A stretch of DNA of 64,000 nucleotides from Dyadobacter endophyticus (GCF_014641595.1 NZ_BMIA01000001.1:496001-560000); one strand, 5' to 3'; shown: positions 43,076 to 52,333, counted from the first letter of the stretch. Numbers and translations: made by a program. Notes: generated from the letters alone by a model not told the origin.

Positions 43076-43993
43076 ATGAAAAAAGTTTCCATTGTGACGG
43101 TGAATTTCAATCAGCCAAAGGTTACCGAAGACTTGTTGAAATCGCTGGCAGAGGTCAATAGCTATCCCAATCTGGAAATCATCGTCGTCGATAACGGCAG
43201 CAAAGTAAACCCCGTGCATGAATGGCGGGAGCGATACCCGGCTGTAACGTTTATCCGTTCTGAGCTAAATACTGGTTTCGCGGGGGGAAACAACATCGGC
43301 ATTGCGCACGCAACCGGCGACTACCTTTTCCTGATCAATAATGACACCGAAGTAACCGGCGGATTGATCGGCAGGCTCGTGGATACCATGGTGGCCAACC
43401 CAAAAATCGGCATGATCTCTCCCAAGATCCACTATTTCGATCAACCCGGCATGCTGCAATACACGGGTTACACCCCAATGAACTACTATACTTGCCGCAA
43501 TGCGTGTATCGGGCAGTTTGAGCAGGATCGAGGGCAATACGACTTCCTTACCGGCGTAACCGGCTACGCGCACGGGGCGGCGATGATGATCAGCCGGGAA
43601 GCGTTGCAGAAAGCGGGAGGGATGGCCGAAAATTATTTCCTTTATTACGAGGAGCTCGACTGGTGCGAGCGCATCAGAAAGGCAGGGTATGAAATACATG
43701 TCGACCTCGGCGCATTAATCTATCACAAAGAATCGGTGTCGGTCGGCAAGCGCACAATTTTGAAGGAGTTTTTTATGAACCGCAACCGTATTTTGTTCAT
43801 AAGAAAAAACGCCCCGGGTTTTAGGTTCGCCGTTTTTTGCTGCTACTTTATGCTGGCTGTGGTGCCTCGGAATATGATCCAGTACATCAAAAACAAGGAA
43901 TATAATTTTATCGCGGTTTTCTGGCAAGCAATCATCTGGCACTTCAAAAACAAACCCGATAGCGAAAATTTAGGCTTCCCATTGACCCGTTGA
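43076..43993 (+). CDS. GT2 family glycosyltransferase (rhamnosyltransferase-like)
   Basis: A 305-residue GT2 enzyme of the WbbL type: KVSIVTVNFNQPKVTEDLLKS, IIVVDNGSKVNP, NTGFAGGNNIGIAHA, FLINNDTEVTGG and YFLYYEELDWCERIRKAGY. A hydrophobic C-terminal segment (about 250-270) may attach it to the membrane. ATG at 43076 is chosen over a TTG two codons upstream. Four bases separate it from the next GT2 gene. Many homologs transfer rhamnose, but the sugar is not determined. Confidence 0.87.
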   Translation: MKKVSIVTVNFNQPKVTEDLLKSLAEVNSYPNLEIIVVDNGSKVNPVHEWRERYPAVTFIRSELNTGFAGGNNIGIAHATGDYLFLINNDTEVTGGLIGRLVDTMVANPKIGMISPKIHYFDQPGMLQYTGYTPMNYYTCRNACIGQFEQDRGQYDFLTGVTGYAHGAAMMISREALQKAGGMAENYFLYYEELDWCERIRKAGYEIHVDLGALIYHKESVSVGKRTILKEFFMNRNRILFIRKNAPGFRFAVFCCYFMLAVVPRNMIQYIKNKEYNFIAVFWQAIIWHFKNKPDSENLGFPLTR

Positions 43994-43996
43994 TTT

Positions 43997-45169
43997 ATGG
44001 AGATACTTTTCTGGCTCAGTCTGTTTATTGTTTTCTACACTTTCCTCGGTTACGGCATCCTGCTCTACATGCTGGTCCGCATTCGCAGGGCATTCAAGGG
44101 AAAAAGGCTTGCCCCTGGGCTCGATCAGGATTTCCCGACGCTCACACTTGTGATCGCCGCTTATAATGAAGAGAGCATTATCGAAGAAAAAATCGCGGAT
44201 ACGCTTCAACTGTCGTATCCCGCAGGTAAGCTGAACCTAGTGTTCGTCACCGACGGCTCCTCCGACCGCACACCGGATTTGGTTGCCAACTACCCGCAGA
44301 TCAAGCTCATGCATACGCCCGTGCGCAGCGGAAAGATCCTGGCCATTCACCGGGCCATGGATGTAGTGGATACCGAAGTTGTGGTTTTCACCGATGCGAA
44401 TACCTTTCTGAACAAGGACGCACTTCTGCTCATTGCAAGGCATTATGCCGACGCCACTGTGGGTGCTGTCTCCGGAGAGAAGCGGGTAATGCAGGACGCG
44501 CTCTCGGATGCGACAGCAGGGGAGGGCTTCTACTGGAAATACGAGTCGGTGCTTAAAAAGTGGGACTCTGAGCTGTATTCTGTCGTCGGGGCGGCAGGTG
44601 AGCTGTTCAGTGTACGGCGGTCGCTGTACCAGCCGGTGCAGCCGGACACGATCCTGGACGATTTCATGATTTCAATGCAGATCGCCGAAAAGGGTTACCG
44701 GATTGTGTATGAACCTGACGCCTACGCCTCGGAGCTTTCTTCGGAGAATATTAAAGAGGAGTTGAAGCGTAAGGTACGAATCGCCGCTGGGGGTATTCAA
44801 TCGATCCTTCGGTTAAAGAAATTGATGAACCCGTTTCATGATCCGCTGCTCTCATTTCAGTACATCAGCCATCGTGTATTGCGATGGACTGTGACGCCGT
44901 TTCTGATGATTCTGGCACTTGTCTTCAATATACTGATCGTAATACAGTCAGGCGGTTTGATATACCAGCTTCTTCTGGCTGGGCAAATCGGATTTTACGG
45001 GCTTGCGCTGGCCGGTTGGGTACTCGAAACCCGAAAGATCAAAGTGAAGGCACTCTTTGTACCCTATTATTTCTGTATGATGAACTATGCGGTGCTGGCG
45101 GGTATCGGAAGATATTACAAGGGCTCGCAGAGCGCTGCCTGGGAGAAGGCCAAAAGAAAAAGCGCATAG
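43997..45169 (+). CDS. Membrane-bound GT2 family glycosyltransferase
   Basis: A 390-residue membrane glycosyltransferase: N-terminal helix (about 3-25), GT2 core with LVIAAYNEESIIEEKI, VTDGSSDRTPDLV, FTDANTF (metal Asp-x-x) and LDDFMISMQIAEKGY, then about three C-terminal helices (about 295-370). The segment LKRKVRIAAGGIQSI replaces the usual Q-x-x-R-W motif of processive enzymes. The last gene of the polysaccharide locus; its stop codon lies inside a terminator hairpin. Confidence 0.88.
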   Translation: MEILFWLSLFIVFYTFLGYGILLYMLVRIRRAFKGKRLAPGLDQDFPTLTLVIAAYNEESIIEEKIADTLQLSYPAGKLNLVFVTDGSSDRTPDLVANYPQIKLMHTPVRSGKILAIHRAMDVVDTEVVVFTDANTFLNKDALLLIARHYADATVGAVSGEKRVMQDALSDATAGEGFYWKYESVLKKWDSELYSVVGAAGELFSVRRSLYQPVQPDTILDDFMISMQIAEKGYRIVYEPDAYASELSSENIKEELKRKVRIAAGGIQSILRLKKLMNPFHDPLLSFQYISHRVLRWTVTPFLMILALVFNILIVIQSGGLIYQLLLAGQIGFYGLALAGWVLETRKIKVKALFVPYYFCMMNYAVLAGIGRYYKGSQSAAWEKAKRKSA

Positions 45170-45190
45170 CCGGAAGGCCATGCGCTTTAA
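45159..45190. terminator. Terminator hairpin at the end of the polysaccharide locus
   Basis: AAAGCGCAT (45159-45167) and ATGCGCTTT (45180-45188) form a perfect 9-base stem with a 12-base loop. It overlaps the stop codon of the GT2 gene and lies between convergent genes (GT2 and HPt). The run of T on the plus strand is short; A-rich sequence on the other side gives the minus strand a better T-run, so it may serve mainly the HPt gene. Confidence 0.6.
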
Positions 45191-45206
45191 TGCTGTACGT
45201 AGCCAC

Positions 45207-45575
45207 TTACAATTGTTTCAAGCGCTCGGATTCCGATTCCAGGATAGGGATCAGGTCCTCTATCTCGGTTGAAATGCGCTGGTACATGTCCAGAAGCTTT
45301 TCTCCTGATTCATTTTCCTTAATAGCCTTTTCCAGCACTTCTACCTTGGGCCGCACCTGCGTGAGGCCGGTCATGGTAAACGAAGGTTTCAGCCCGTGGA
45401 CGATGCTAGCCGATTCTTTGAGGTCCCCAGATTCTAATGCGCCTTGTAATGTTTGCCAGCGCGGGACAGAGTCGCTCAGAAATGCATCAAAAATCATGTA
45501 CAGGATTACAGGATCTTCTCCGTAGGCCTGGTCTATGTACGCAAGGTCCAGGGCGGGGTTGAGTTGTAAGGCCAT
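45207..45575 (-). CDS. Stand-alone histidine phosphotransfer (HPt) protein
   Basis: A 122-residue helical HPt protein; His60 in ASIVHGLKPSFTMTGL is the phosphorylation site. There is no kinase or receiver in the same chain. It could pass phosphate between a hybrid kinase and the stand-alone receivers of this window, but no evidence fixes its partners. Followed by a terminator and preceded by a region with inverted repeats. Confidence 0.85.
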   Translation of the reverse strand: MALQLNPALDLAYIDQAYGEDPVILYMIFDAFLSDSVPRWQTLQGALESGDLKESASIVHGLKPSFTMTGLTQVRPKVEVLEKAIKENESGEKLLDMYQRISTEIEDLIPILESESERLKQL

Positions 45576-45588
45576 CGGTTTGTGTTAA

Positions 45589-45672
45589 AGTTTTGCAGAA
45601 GCTTAATTAGTGGGATTGGTAAGGTATTATTCGAAGAAATACTTCGACAATATAACCGGTTTCTGCAAAACT
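45589..45672. repeat. Long-range inverted repeat between HPt and mlaD genes
   Basis: AGTTTTGCAGAA (45589-45600) and TTCTGCAAAACT (45661-45672) are perfect 12-base complements, 60 bases apart. A smaller hairpin TCGAAG/CTTCGA lies inside the loop. Neither end carries the T-run of a normal terminator. It may be a regulator site for the HPt gene or the end structure of the mla transcript. Confidence 0.5.
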
Positions 45673-45678
45673 ATCACA

Positions 45679-46692
45679 TTATTGTTGGTTCTCCTGCGCT
45701 TTAACTTCTTCTTTGGCGGGCTGTTTGGCTTCTTCCTTTGCTTTTTTGCGGAAATACCTGCGGAAAAGGAAATTGGAGCGAAGCGCCGTCATGTTTTCAT
45801 CGAGCTTTTCGGTAGTACTTTCGAGATTTTTTAGCGTTTCTTTCAAGTTTGACGCTGTTGCTTCATCGTGCAGTAATACACCCAGTGGGCTGGTTTTGTT
45901 GGAGTTAAGATCGGCGCTGGCAGTTTTAAGGTTATTCACCATGACGTTGGCGGAGGAGACGGTTTCATTGAGCCTGGCAATGGTTCCACGCAGGTCCTTC
46001 ATGATCACTGTGTCTGTGGCGAAGTCGTTGGCCAGTCCGCCTTTTTCGTTTAACTTGGAAGTGTAGCCTGCCAGCGAGGCCGTTAGAGCCTGCGCATTGA
46101 CAGATGCCTTTTTCATCGCACCCAAAGTCTGGTCGAGGTCATTATACAGGCGCTCGTCGTTGAGCAGCATTCCGACGGTGCCTTTTCCGGCCAGGATATT
46201 TTTGCTGATGGTCTTGAACGCGCTGGTAATGCCAAGCAGGTTCTTGTTGTTTTCTGAAAGTACAGCCAACATTTCTTCCGTGCTTTCCATTTTTTCGACC
46301 GCGATTTCGTCGCCGTCTTCAATGGAAGGCACTTTTTGGGTCCCGCCATAGATAACGATGATCTTGTTACCAATCAGACCGTCGGTGCTTACCTTGGCCT
46401 TGGCGTTCTTGCGGACAAATTCCTGTGATTTTTCCTCGATGTTCAGCATTACCTCCACCTTGGAGTTGGCCAGGAAACGGATGCTTTTGACAGTCCCGAT
46501 TTTAACTCCCGAGTACCAGATATTGTTGCCGACTTTTAGCCCGTTCACGTCGTCAAAAATAGCTTTGACAGTGATAGTTGAAGAAAAAACCTTCTTCATA
46601 CTGCCGACGGTGAGAATCCCAACTACGAAAATCAGGATGCCAATCACGACGAAAAGGCCTACGTTTATGGATCGTTTGGATGATGTTGCCAT
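45679..46692 (-). CDS. mlaD: MCE/MlaD family lipid-transport substrate-binding protein
   Basis: A 337-residue protein with one N-terminal membrane helix (about 9-31), an MCE domain (about 38-120: KAIFDDVNGLKVGNNIWYSGVKIGTV, SRFLAN-like region, STDGLIGNKIIVIYGG) and a long helical, coiled-coil C-terminal part rich in Leu and Asn, ending in a Lys/Glu/Gln-rich tail. MCE proteins form hexameric rings that bind phospholipids between the inner and outer membranes. Encoded 2 bases after the ATPase gene and with the permease, so it is the third part of an Mla-type ABC transporter. Confidence 0.9.
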   Translation of the reverse strand: MATSSKRSINVGLFVVIGILIFVVGILTVGSMKKVFSSTITVKAIFDDVNGLKVGNNIWYSGVKIGTVKSIRFLANSKVEVMLNIEEKSQEFVRKNAKAKVSTDGLIGNKIIVIYGGTQKVPSIEDGDEIAVEKMESTEEMLAVLSENNKNLLGITSAFKTISKNILAGKGTVGMLLNDERLYNDLDQTLGAMKKASVNAQALTASLAGYTSKLNEKGGLANDFATDTVIMKDLRGTIARLNETVSSANVMVNNLKTASADLNSNKTSPLGVLLHDEATASNLKETLKNLESTTEKLDENMTALRSNFLFRRYFRKKAKEEAKQPAKEEVKAQENQQ

Positions 46693-46694
46693 TA

Positions 46695-47459
46695 TTACTG
46701 AATAAAATTATAATCGTAAAAACTCTTGATCCGCTCTTCGTCGGTATCAAATACTTCTTCAAAAGTGCCTGTTTTCAGAAACTTGCCATCCAGCAGCATT
46801 GCAATGCGGTCGCCCGTCTCCCGTGCACATGTGAGATCGTGCGTGATGATGATCGAGGTTGTCTGGTATTTTTCCTTAACCTCGTTGATCAGCTCGTTGA
46901 TTTCCAAACAGGTAATCGGGTCAAGGCCGGCCGTCGGTTCGTCGTAGAGCATCACTTCCGGTTTCAGAATCAGTGTCCGGGCGATGCCTATCCGCTTGCG
47001 CTGGCCGCCAGAAAGCTCAGCTGGAACCTGGTTGATCGTTTGGAGCAGGCCTACGGCGTCGAGCACGGACTCCACCTGCTCGTTAATTTCAGCGCGGGTG
47101 AGGTCTTTGATATTGCGTACGAGTGGAAATTCAAGGTTCTCGCGCACGGTCATACTGTCGTACAAAGCACTGTTTTGAAACGAAAACCCGATTTTTAATC
47201 GCAAATCGCGTAGATCGTTGCCGTCCAGCTTGGAGACCTCTTTCCCTAAAACCAAACAATCGCCACGGTCTTGTTTGAGCAAACCTATCATGATCTTGAT
47301 CAGCACCGATTTTCCGGTCCCGGAACGCCCGAGTACGACCATATTTTCTCCTTTCGTCACAGTCAGATCGACTCCTTGCAGCACATGCAGATCTCCGAAT
47401 GACTTGTACAGGTCGCGTACTTCGATAACCGGCTCTCCGGGTTTAAAATCTTCTTCCAT
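46695..47459 (-). CDS. mlaF: Mla-type ABC transporter ATP-binding protein
   Basis: A 254-residue ABC ATPase: Walker A LGRSGTGKSVL, signature LSGGQRKRIGIAR, Walker B MLYDEPTAGLDP and the switch His in IIITHDL. It powers phospholipid transport together with the permease and MCE protein. One base separates it from the permease gene and 2 from the MCE gene. Confidence 0.94.
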   Translation of the reverse strand: MEEDFKPGEPVIEVRDLYKSFGDLHVLQGVDLTVTKGENMVVLGRSGTGKSVLIKIMIGLLKQDRGDCLVLGKEVSKLDGNDLRDLRLKIGFSFQNSALYDSMTVRENLEFPLVRNIKDLTRAEINEQVESVLDAVGLLQTINQVPAELSGGQRKRIGIARTLILKPEVMLYDEPTAGLDPITCLEINELINEVKEKYQTTSIIITHDLTCARETGDRIAMLLDGKFLKTGTFEEVFDTDEERIKSFYDYNFIQ

Positions 47460-47460
47460 A

Positions 47461-48249
47461 TTAAATTCTGAAGTAATTGGATACCTGTACGATGATCACC
47501 TCCTCGACGAAAATCAGGAACATGGAGGTCACGACAGCTGCGTTGGCCGCCTTACCGACACCCTCGGTGCCTTTGCTGGCATTGTAACCCTGGTAACTGC
47601 CTACCATCCCGATCGTGAATCCGTACGCGACCGCCTTCGCCACCGACGTCCAGATATCCAGGAACGTGATCTGCTCGAATGCATTCTCGAAAAACGCTAT
47701 GAAACTTGTGCCTTCATTCAAGGTTACGTTCAGGAACGCCCCCATCAGACTTACCATTGAGCAGTAGAACATCAGCACAGGAATGGCAATGGTACAGGCC
47801 ACCACGCGTGTTACCACCAGGAATTTAAATGGGTTTACGGCCGACACTTCCATCGCATCGATCTGTTCGGTCACACGCATGGAGCCTAGCTCGGCCCCGA
47901 TGCTGGATCCGATCTTGCCAGCGCTGATCAGGGCCGTTACCAGTGGAGCGAGGGCGCGAACGATCGCGATCGCTACCAGGGAAGGGAGCCAGGACGTTGC
48001 CCCGAATTCGGATAGTGAAGGGCGCGACTGTTTGGTGAATACCATTCCGGTGATAAAGCCGGTAAGACTGATCAGCAGCAGCGACCGGTTTCCGATCGCA
48101 TAGCATTGCCTGACAATCTCCTGAAATTCCATTCGGCCCCGGAAGATCTCGCGGAAAAAACGGATAAAGAAAATATACGCATCATAAACCGCCAGTAAGG
48201 CATTATCCAGACTTTTGCCGTATACAAATTGCTTTTTGTTAGCGCTCAT
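47461..48249 (-). CDS. mlaE: MlaE family ABC transporter permease
   Basis: A 262-residue membrane protein with about five helices matching MlaE: SLTGFITGMVFTKQSRPSL, ALAPLVTALISAGKIGSSIGAELGSMRVTEQIDAMEV and NYFRI at the C-terminus. It is the membrane part of the lipid transporter. Thirty-one bases separate it from the EcsC gene upstream; likely the same transcript. Confidence 0.94.
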   Translation of the reverse strand: MSANKKQFVYGKSLDNALLAVYDAYIFFIRFFREIFRGRMEFQEIVRQCYAIGNRSLLLISLTGFITGMVFTKQSRPSLSEFGATSWLPSLVAIAIVRALAPLVTALISAGKIGSSIGAELGSMRVTEQIDAMEVSAVNPFKFLVVTRVVACTIAIPVLMFYCSMVSLMGAFLNVTLNEGTSFIAFFENAFEQITFLDIWTSVAKAVAYGFTIGMVGSYQGYNASKGTEGVGKAANAAVVTSMFLIFVEEVIIVQVSNYFRI

Positions 48250-48280
48250 TCAATCGGTACATTGTATTAAACTTTATTTA

Positions 48281-49048
48281 TCAGGCGGTTGTGGTCAGAA
48301 GCTCCTTTGTGCCGCCGAACATCTGCTCTTCGAACCACCGCATTCGGTAGGCATTCATAGCGTTTTTGCCCAGCTGATCCAGCAGCCGGTAGTTGACGAT
48401 GACGCCCACAGCCGCGCCGATACCGGGGATAAGCTGCGCCATTTTTGCAAGGTCAATATAGTCCCGGTATTCCTGCTGGAAGGTCTTCCAGTCGAATCCG
48501 TGAATGTCTGTCGGAAGGTCCTTGCTGCGTAGGTCCCATCGGATCATTCGCGTAAAGACCTCCTGACGCCCTTTCTGGCTCGAAAACGTCAATTGGAAAA
48601 TATGAAGTATAAAAAGCCGTTCCCTGTAATCGTTGACCGACCTGCCATACAATGCAGCAATCTCAAAAAGAAGCTTGATCTTGATGCCAATCAGGATAGG
48701 GAACTCGGCCAAAGCAAGCCAAAAGCCGCCAGCGCCGGTAATACCGCCTTCGGCTGCGCCGGCCTTTTTGTAGAAATCGATTTTTTTGCGGACAGCCGTT
48801 TCAATTTCTTCCAGCGAGGCACCCGGGATAGCCTGGGTGGTCGTGTATTCGGCCCCGGTAAGCACGCCGCGTACCATTTGTTTGATGGTACCGGTGATTA
48901 TCGAGTGAATTTTATCGGGAATGATGTTATTGATTTTGTCCTGAAATTTCTTGGAAGTCCTGTCTATAAAATTGGGCCGCTTCTGCATTTTTAGCTGCCA
49001 TTTGGTCAATTCAGGTCTTATCTGCTCTTCATAATTGTGGATGTGCAT
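48281..49048 (-). CDS. EcsC family protein
   Basis: A 255-residue protein of the EcsC family, with the stretch GAEGGITGAGGFWLALAEFPILIGIKIKLLFEIA-like (about residues 95-135) and a Gly-rich IPGIGAAVGVIVNYRLLDQLG near the C-terminus; both are membrane-associating helices. EcsC proteins occur with ABC transporters, but the function is not known. It is the first gene before mlaE, mlaF and mlaD on the same strand. Confidence 0.85.
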   Translation of the reverse strand: MHIHNYEEQIRPELTKWQLKMQKRPNFIDRTSKKFQDKINNIIPDKIHSIITGTIKQMVRGVLTGAEYTTTQAIPGASLEEIETAVRKKIDFYKKAGAAEGGITGAGGFWLALAEFPILIGIKIKLLFEIAALYGRSVNDYRERLFILHIFQLTFSSQKGRQEVFTRMIRWDLRSKDLPTDIHGFDWKTFQQEYRDYIDLAKMAQLIPGIGAAVGVIVNYRLLDQLGKNAMNAYRMRWFEEQMFGGTKELLTTTA

Positions 49049-49239
49049 ATCATTTCAGGGCTAATGTCGGACAGGATAGAGCAACGGTGGTCTGCTAATG
49101 ATTAGCAAAAATCATTCCAATATCGTATAAAGTCATCAAACAGCCGCGAAATTCCCGATTACGCGACCCGCAAGATATGCAGGTGGTTGCCCACTCTGTA
49201 GTTCCGGCATGTAACAACGCTTAGTATTATATGTTCAAA

Positions 49240-51276
49240 CTATCTGATCCATAGTTTCTTAGTGAAGGTTCTGCCATTTGATTCAAATCTAATCAAATGC
49301 ATTCCCGAAACCAGCTTTGGAGCTGTAAAGCCGCTTATGATGCTCCCCGAGACTTTACGGTTTAGTAAAAACTGTCCACGAAGGTCGACCAGACTGATCT
49401 GACCTGACTGTGGCTGGGCAAAATTAATGGTTACCTCTTCACCGCGCAGTGCCGGGTTTGGAAATATTTCAAATACTGTGTCCGGATTTGTTTCTGCACC
49501 CAATATCAATGTTGGTGCAACCTCTGCGTAGGCGGGGGTTGCAGATTCGGCAACATCGTTTACAGCTACCAACCTGTAAATAATAGGAAGGGTGGATTCG
49601 CCCGGTTGGTCATTCCATTCAACACTGCCACCGATCCTTGCGAGTGGGATGAAACTGCCGCTCTCTCCAAATTTGCGTTCGAGAACGTATCCCTTTGCGC
49701 CTGAAACCGGCTGCCAGGAAAGCCTAACGCCCCCGTTTTCACGGCTTTGAGCAGAAAGCACCGTGCCATCCAACGCGGCAGCAATAGGTACATTAAAGAA
49801 GGTAAATGCACGCATGCCCCTCGCGTTGGTGAGGTAAGGCCCGGTGAAGGGGTAGTAGGGACCCTCTTTTTCCAGGTAGGGAGGCAGGTAGTCGAGCGTA
49901 GTCGCGTTCTGCGAGGCCTTCAGGTCAAGGATAATGCGGTTTCCATCGGCTTTACCCGCAGTTACCGCGCCGGATTGATGGTCGAGGTAGAAAAAATCCT
50001 TTAAATTCAAAACCGGCCCGCCGGGGTGTGGATAGGGCTCGGGATATTTTAAATTCTGGCCTTCACCGAATACCAGGGTAATACTTTTCCTCTCGGTAGA
50101 ATTGTAAAATGCCTTTTTCAGCCCCGGCGAGTCGATATTGAACGTATCTGCGGATGCATACAAGTCGCGGAGCATCAGGTGTGAAAGCTCGACGCCACCT
50201 TGTTTGTTGCCCTCGCGGTTATAATGCAAGCCGTCGAATCCATTCGTGCCCACGGTTGCGATATTGATAATGTCAGGGTAAATATCGGGCAAGCGCCGTT
50301 GATAATCGCGTATGAGCGTACCAACGAGTGATGGCCAATAGATGATATCGATCTGAAATACATATAACTTTTGCAGGTTGGCAAAATCGGTTTTCAGGTT
50401 TTTATACAAAACGTCAAAATGCCCTTCCCAATTACCTCCCTCGCCATAGGCCTCGCTTTCGCCTTGTCTGAAAATATAGGCCTTTACTGCATGTGCCACA
50501 CCAGCTTTCTGCGCGCGGTAGAGCATTCTGCCGTAGCCCGTGGTGAAATCGGTGGGGTTGTTTTCCGTGCGCAGTGAATGCGAATAAGCCGAGGACCAGT
50601 GGTACCCCGCGTTGATAAGGCAGTTGGGAATGCCCGACTTTTCCATCAACTGCTTCTGGATTTCAAAACCCATTGTTCCCACGCCATTGTCATAGGAGCG
50701 CAGGTTGGAAAGTGCCCAGAGTGTATCGGCAGCTTTGTAAGTGTCATTGTTGAGATTGCCCGTTATTTTCCCGAATGTTCTGCAAAACATGCTGGTATCA
50801 GCCTCGCCGAAGAATCCGGTCGCATTGGATTGACCCGACAATATGTATACATCGCCGCTGACCACCCGGGTGCGGGTGATGAGCAGCGTCGAGTCGCGGT
50901 CATTGCATAGAAAAACCTTAAAATCATAGTTGGCCAGTTCGGCTTTGATCGTGGTCTCCGTGCTGAATACGCCCTTCGAATTCGACCCGTATTGGACGTT
51001 TGCCTTCCGGTATTGGTAGAGCTGGCCGTTTCGGGAGACAAGCACCGACACATACTTCCAATCGGGCGCATCCACAACTCCCGCAATGGGCACGCGCGCC
51101 TGGCCGCTGGCATCGCGTGGATAGAGCTGATAATCCTGCGGCAACTTCCCGAAGAGTACCGGGGTGAACTGCTGCCCGGTTCCACGAGTAACCGATAGGA
51201 GCGTTAAAATAAAGGAGAACAGAAAGTATGTGGCGGGCCTTTTAAAGAACCAGCCCCGGAGGAGAGTTTTTAGCAC
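49240..51276 (-). CDS. Secreted SGNH esterase (sialate O-acetylesterase-like) with T9SS sorting domain
   Basis: A 678-residue exported protein. A signal peptide (about 14-34) is followed by a sandwich domain, the SASA/SGNH esterase domain with the nucleophile Ser in YILSGQSNATG (about 145-155) and DGLHYN near the third acid site, then a fibronectin-like part (about 515-590), and a type IX secretion C-terminal domain (about 605-678: FEIFPNPALRGEEV, SGMHLIRFESNGRTFTKKLWIR). It removes acetyl groups from sugars at the cell surface. GTG at 51276 is the start. It follows the GH43 gene by 13 bases. Confidence 0.88.
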   Translation of the reverse strand: MLKTLLRGWFFKRPATYFLFSFILTLLSVTRGTGQQFTPVLFGKLPQDYQLYPRDASGQARVPIAGVVDAPDWKYVSVLVSRNGQLYQYRKANVQYGSNSKGVFSTETTIKAELANYDFKVFLCNDRDSTLLITRTRVVSGDVYILSGQSNATGFFGEADTSMFCRTFGKITGNLNNDTYKAADTLWALSNLRSYDNGVGTMGFEIQKQLMEKSGIPNCLINAGYHWSSAYSHSLRTENNPTDFTTGYGRMLYRAQKAGVAHAVKAYIFRQGESEAYGEGGNWEGHFDVLYKNLKTDFANLQKLYVFQIDIIYWPSLVGTLIRDYQRRLPDIYPDIINIATVGTNGFDGLHYNREGNKQGGVELSHLMLRDLYASADTFNIDSPGLKKAFYNSTERKSITLVFGEGQNLKYPEPYPHPGGPVLNLKDFFYLDHQSGAVTAGKADGNRIILDLKASQNATTLDYLPPYLEKEGPYYPFTGPYLTNARGMRAFTFFNVPIAAALDGTVLSAQSRENGGVRLSWQPVSGAKGYVLERKFGESGSFIPLARIGGSVEWNDQPGESTLPIIYRLVAVNDVAESATPAYAEVAPTLILGAETNPDTVFEIFPNPALRGEEVTINFAQPQSGQISLVDLRGQFLLNRKVSGSIISGFTAPKLVSGMHLIRFESNGRTFTKKLWIR

Positions 51277-51289
51277 AGGGTTTAATTAT

Positions 51290-52276
51290 TTATTTGATCC
51301 GAACAGGTTTGACCCCTTCCCGCGTGATTTTTACCGGGTTAATCATGCCCTTATCGTCGAAAGACATAATGTCTATGCAGGTTTCGCGATGGTTTCCGTC
51401 GGTTTCGGTCAGCGGACGACGGTGGTAAACAATGTACCATTCGTCCTTTCCCGGAACCTGGATCACCGAGTGGTGGCCTGCGCCGGTTGCTACCTTCGGG
51501 TCCTGTTGCAGGATTTTGCCTACGCGCTCAAACGGTCCAAAAGGAGAATCTGCCACAGCGTATGCGACCGAATAGTTGGGGCCTGTCCAGCCGCCTTCCG
51601 ACCACATGAAATAGTATTTGCCATTGCGGATAAACATGAATGGGCCTTCCACATAGTTTTCCGGCGTGATCTCGCGGAACATTTTGCCGTCTTCAAATGG
51701 AATGAAACCGGTAAAATCGGTTTTCAGCTTTGCGACATTGCAATGCTTCCAACCACCGTAAAAGAGGTAATACTGGCCGTCTTTGTCTTTGAAAACGAAC
51801 TGATCGATGGGCTGCGCGCCGTTATAGAACTTGTCGATCAGAGGCTTGCCCAGGTAATCCTTGAACGGGCCTTCCGGACGGTCGGCCACAGCTACTCCGA
51901 TGCCGCCTTTTTCGTTGTCATTCTGAATGTCGTTGGCCCCGAAAAACAGATAGTATTTCTTGTCTTTTTCGATGATAGAGGGCGCCCACATGGCCCTTTT
52001 TGCCCACTTGATAGCCGAGGTATCGAGAATGTTCGGGTGCTTGGTCCAGGTTACCAGGTCTTTGGAAGAAAATGCATCCATATGCACCTGCTTGTTGTAG
52101 GGCGCCGAAAATGTAGGGTAAATCCAGAATGTTTTATTAAAAATAATGCCCTCCGGATCGGCATACCAGCCTGGAAAGACTGGGTTACCGGATGTTTTGG
52201 CGGCCGTTTTCGCCGATTGTGCAAAAGCGTGGTAACAAAGGAGGTTTAAAAGTGTTAAAACAAGCAGTTTTTTCAT
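51290..52276 (-). CDS. Secreted glycoside hydrolase, GH43 family
   Basis: A 328-residue exported enzyme. The signal peptide ends at YHAFA (about residue 19). The five-bladed propeller has the general base Asp40 in WYADPEG, the Asp in PIDQFVF and the general acid Glu in YVEGPF. GH43 enzymes act on arabinan, xylan and related glycans; the specificity is unknown. It is followed after 13 bases by the T9SS-exported esterase, so the two probably act together on acetylated plant or microbial polysaccharide. Confidence 0.9.
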   Translation of the reverse strand: MKKLLVLTLLNLLCYHAFAQSAKTAAKTSGNPVFPGWYADPEGIIFNKTFWIYPTFSAPYNKQVHMDAFSSKDLVTWTKHPNILDTSAIKWAKRAMWAPSIIEKDKKYYLFFGANDIQNDNEKGGIGVAVADRPEGPFKDYLGKPLIDKFYNGAQPIDQFVFKDKDGQYYLFYGGWKHCNVAKLKTDFTGFIPFEDGKMFREITPENYVEGPFMFIRNGKYYFMWSEGGWTGPNYSVAYAVADSPFGPFERVGKILQQDPKVATGAGHHSVIQVPGKDEWYIVYHRRPLTETDGNHRETCIDIMSFDDKGMINPVKITREGVKPVRIK

Positions 52277-52333
52277 GAGTTAAGTTTCGGTGATCGGCAA
52301 TGTAACCGCTGCAAGTTCCAAATTTTTGTTCAA

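Noticed and set aside
51164-52249. Plus-strand frame of 361 codons
   Set aside because: Shadow of the GH43 gene on the other strand; the GH43 motifs, signal peptide and gene spacing support the minus strand.
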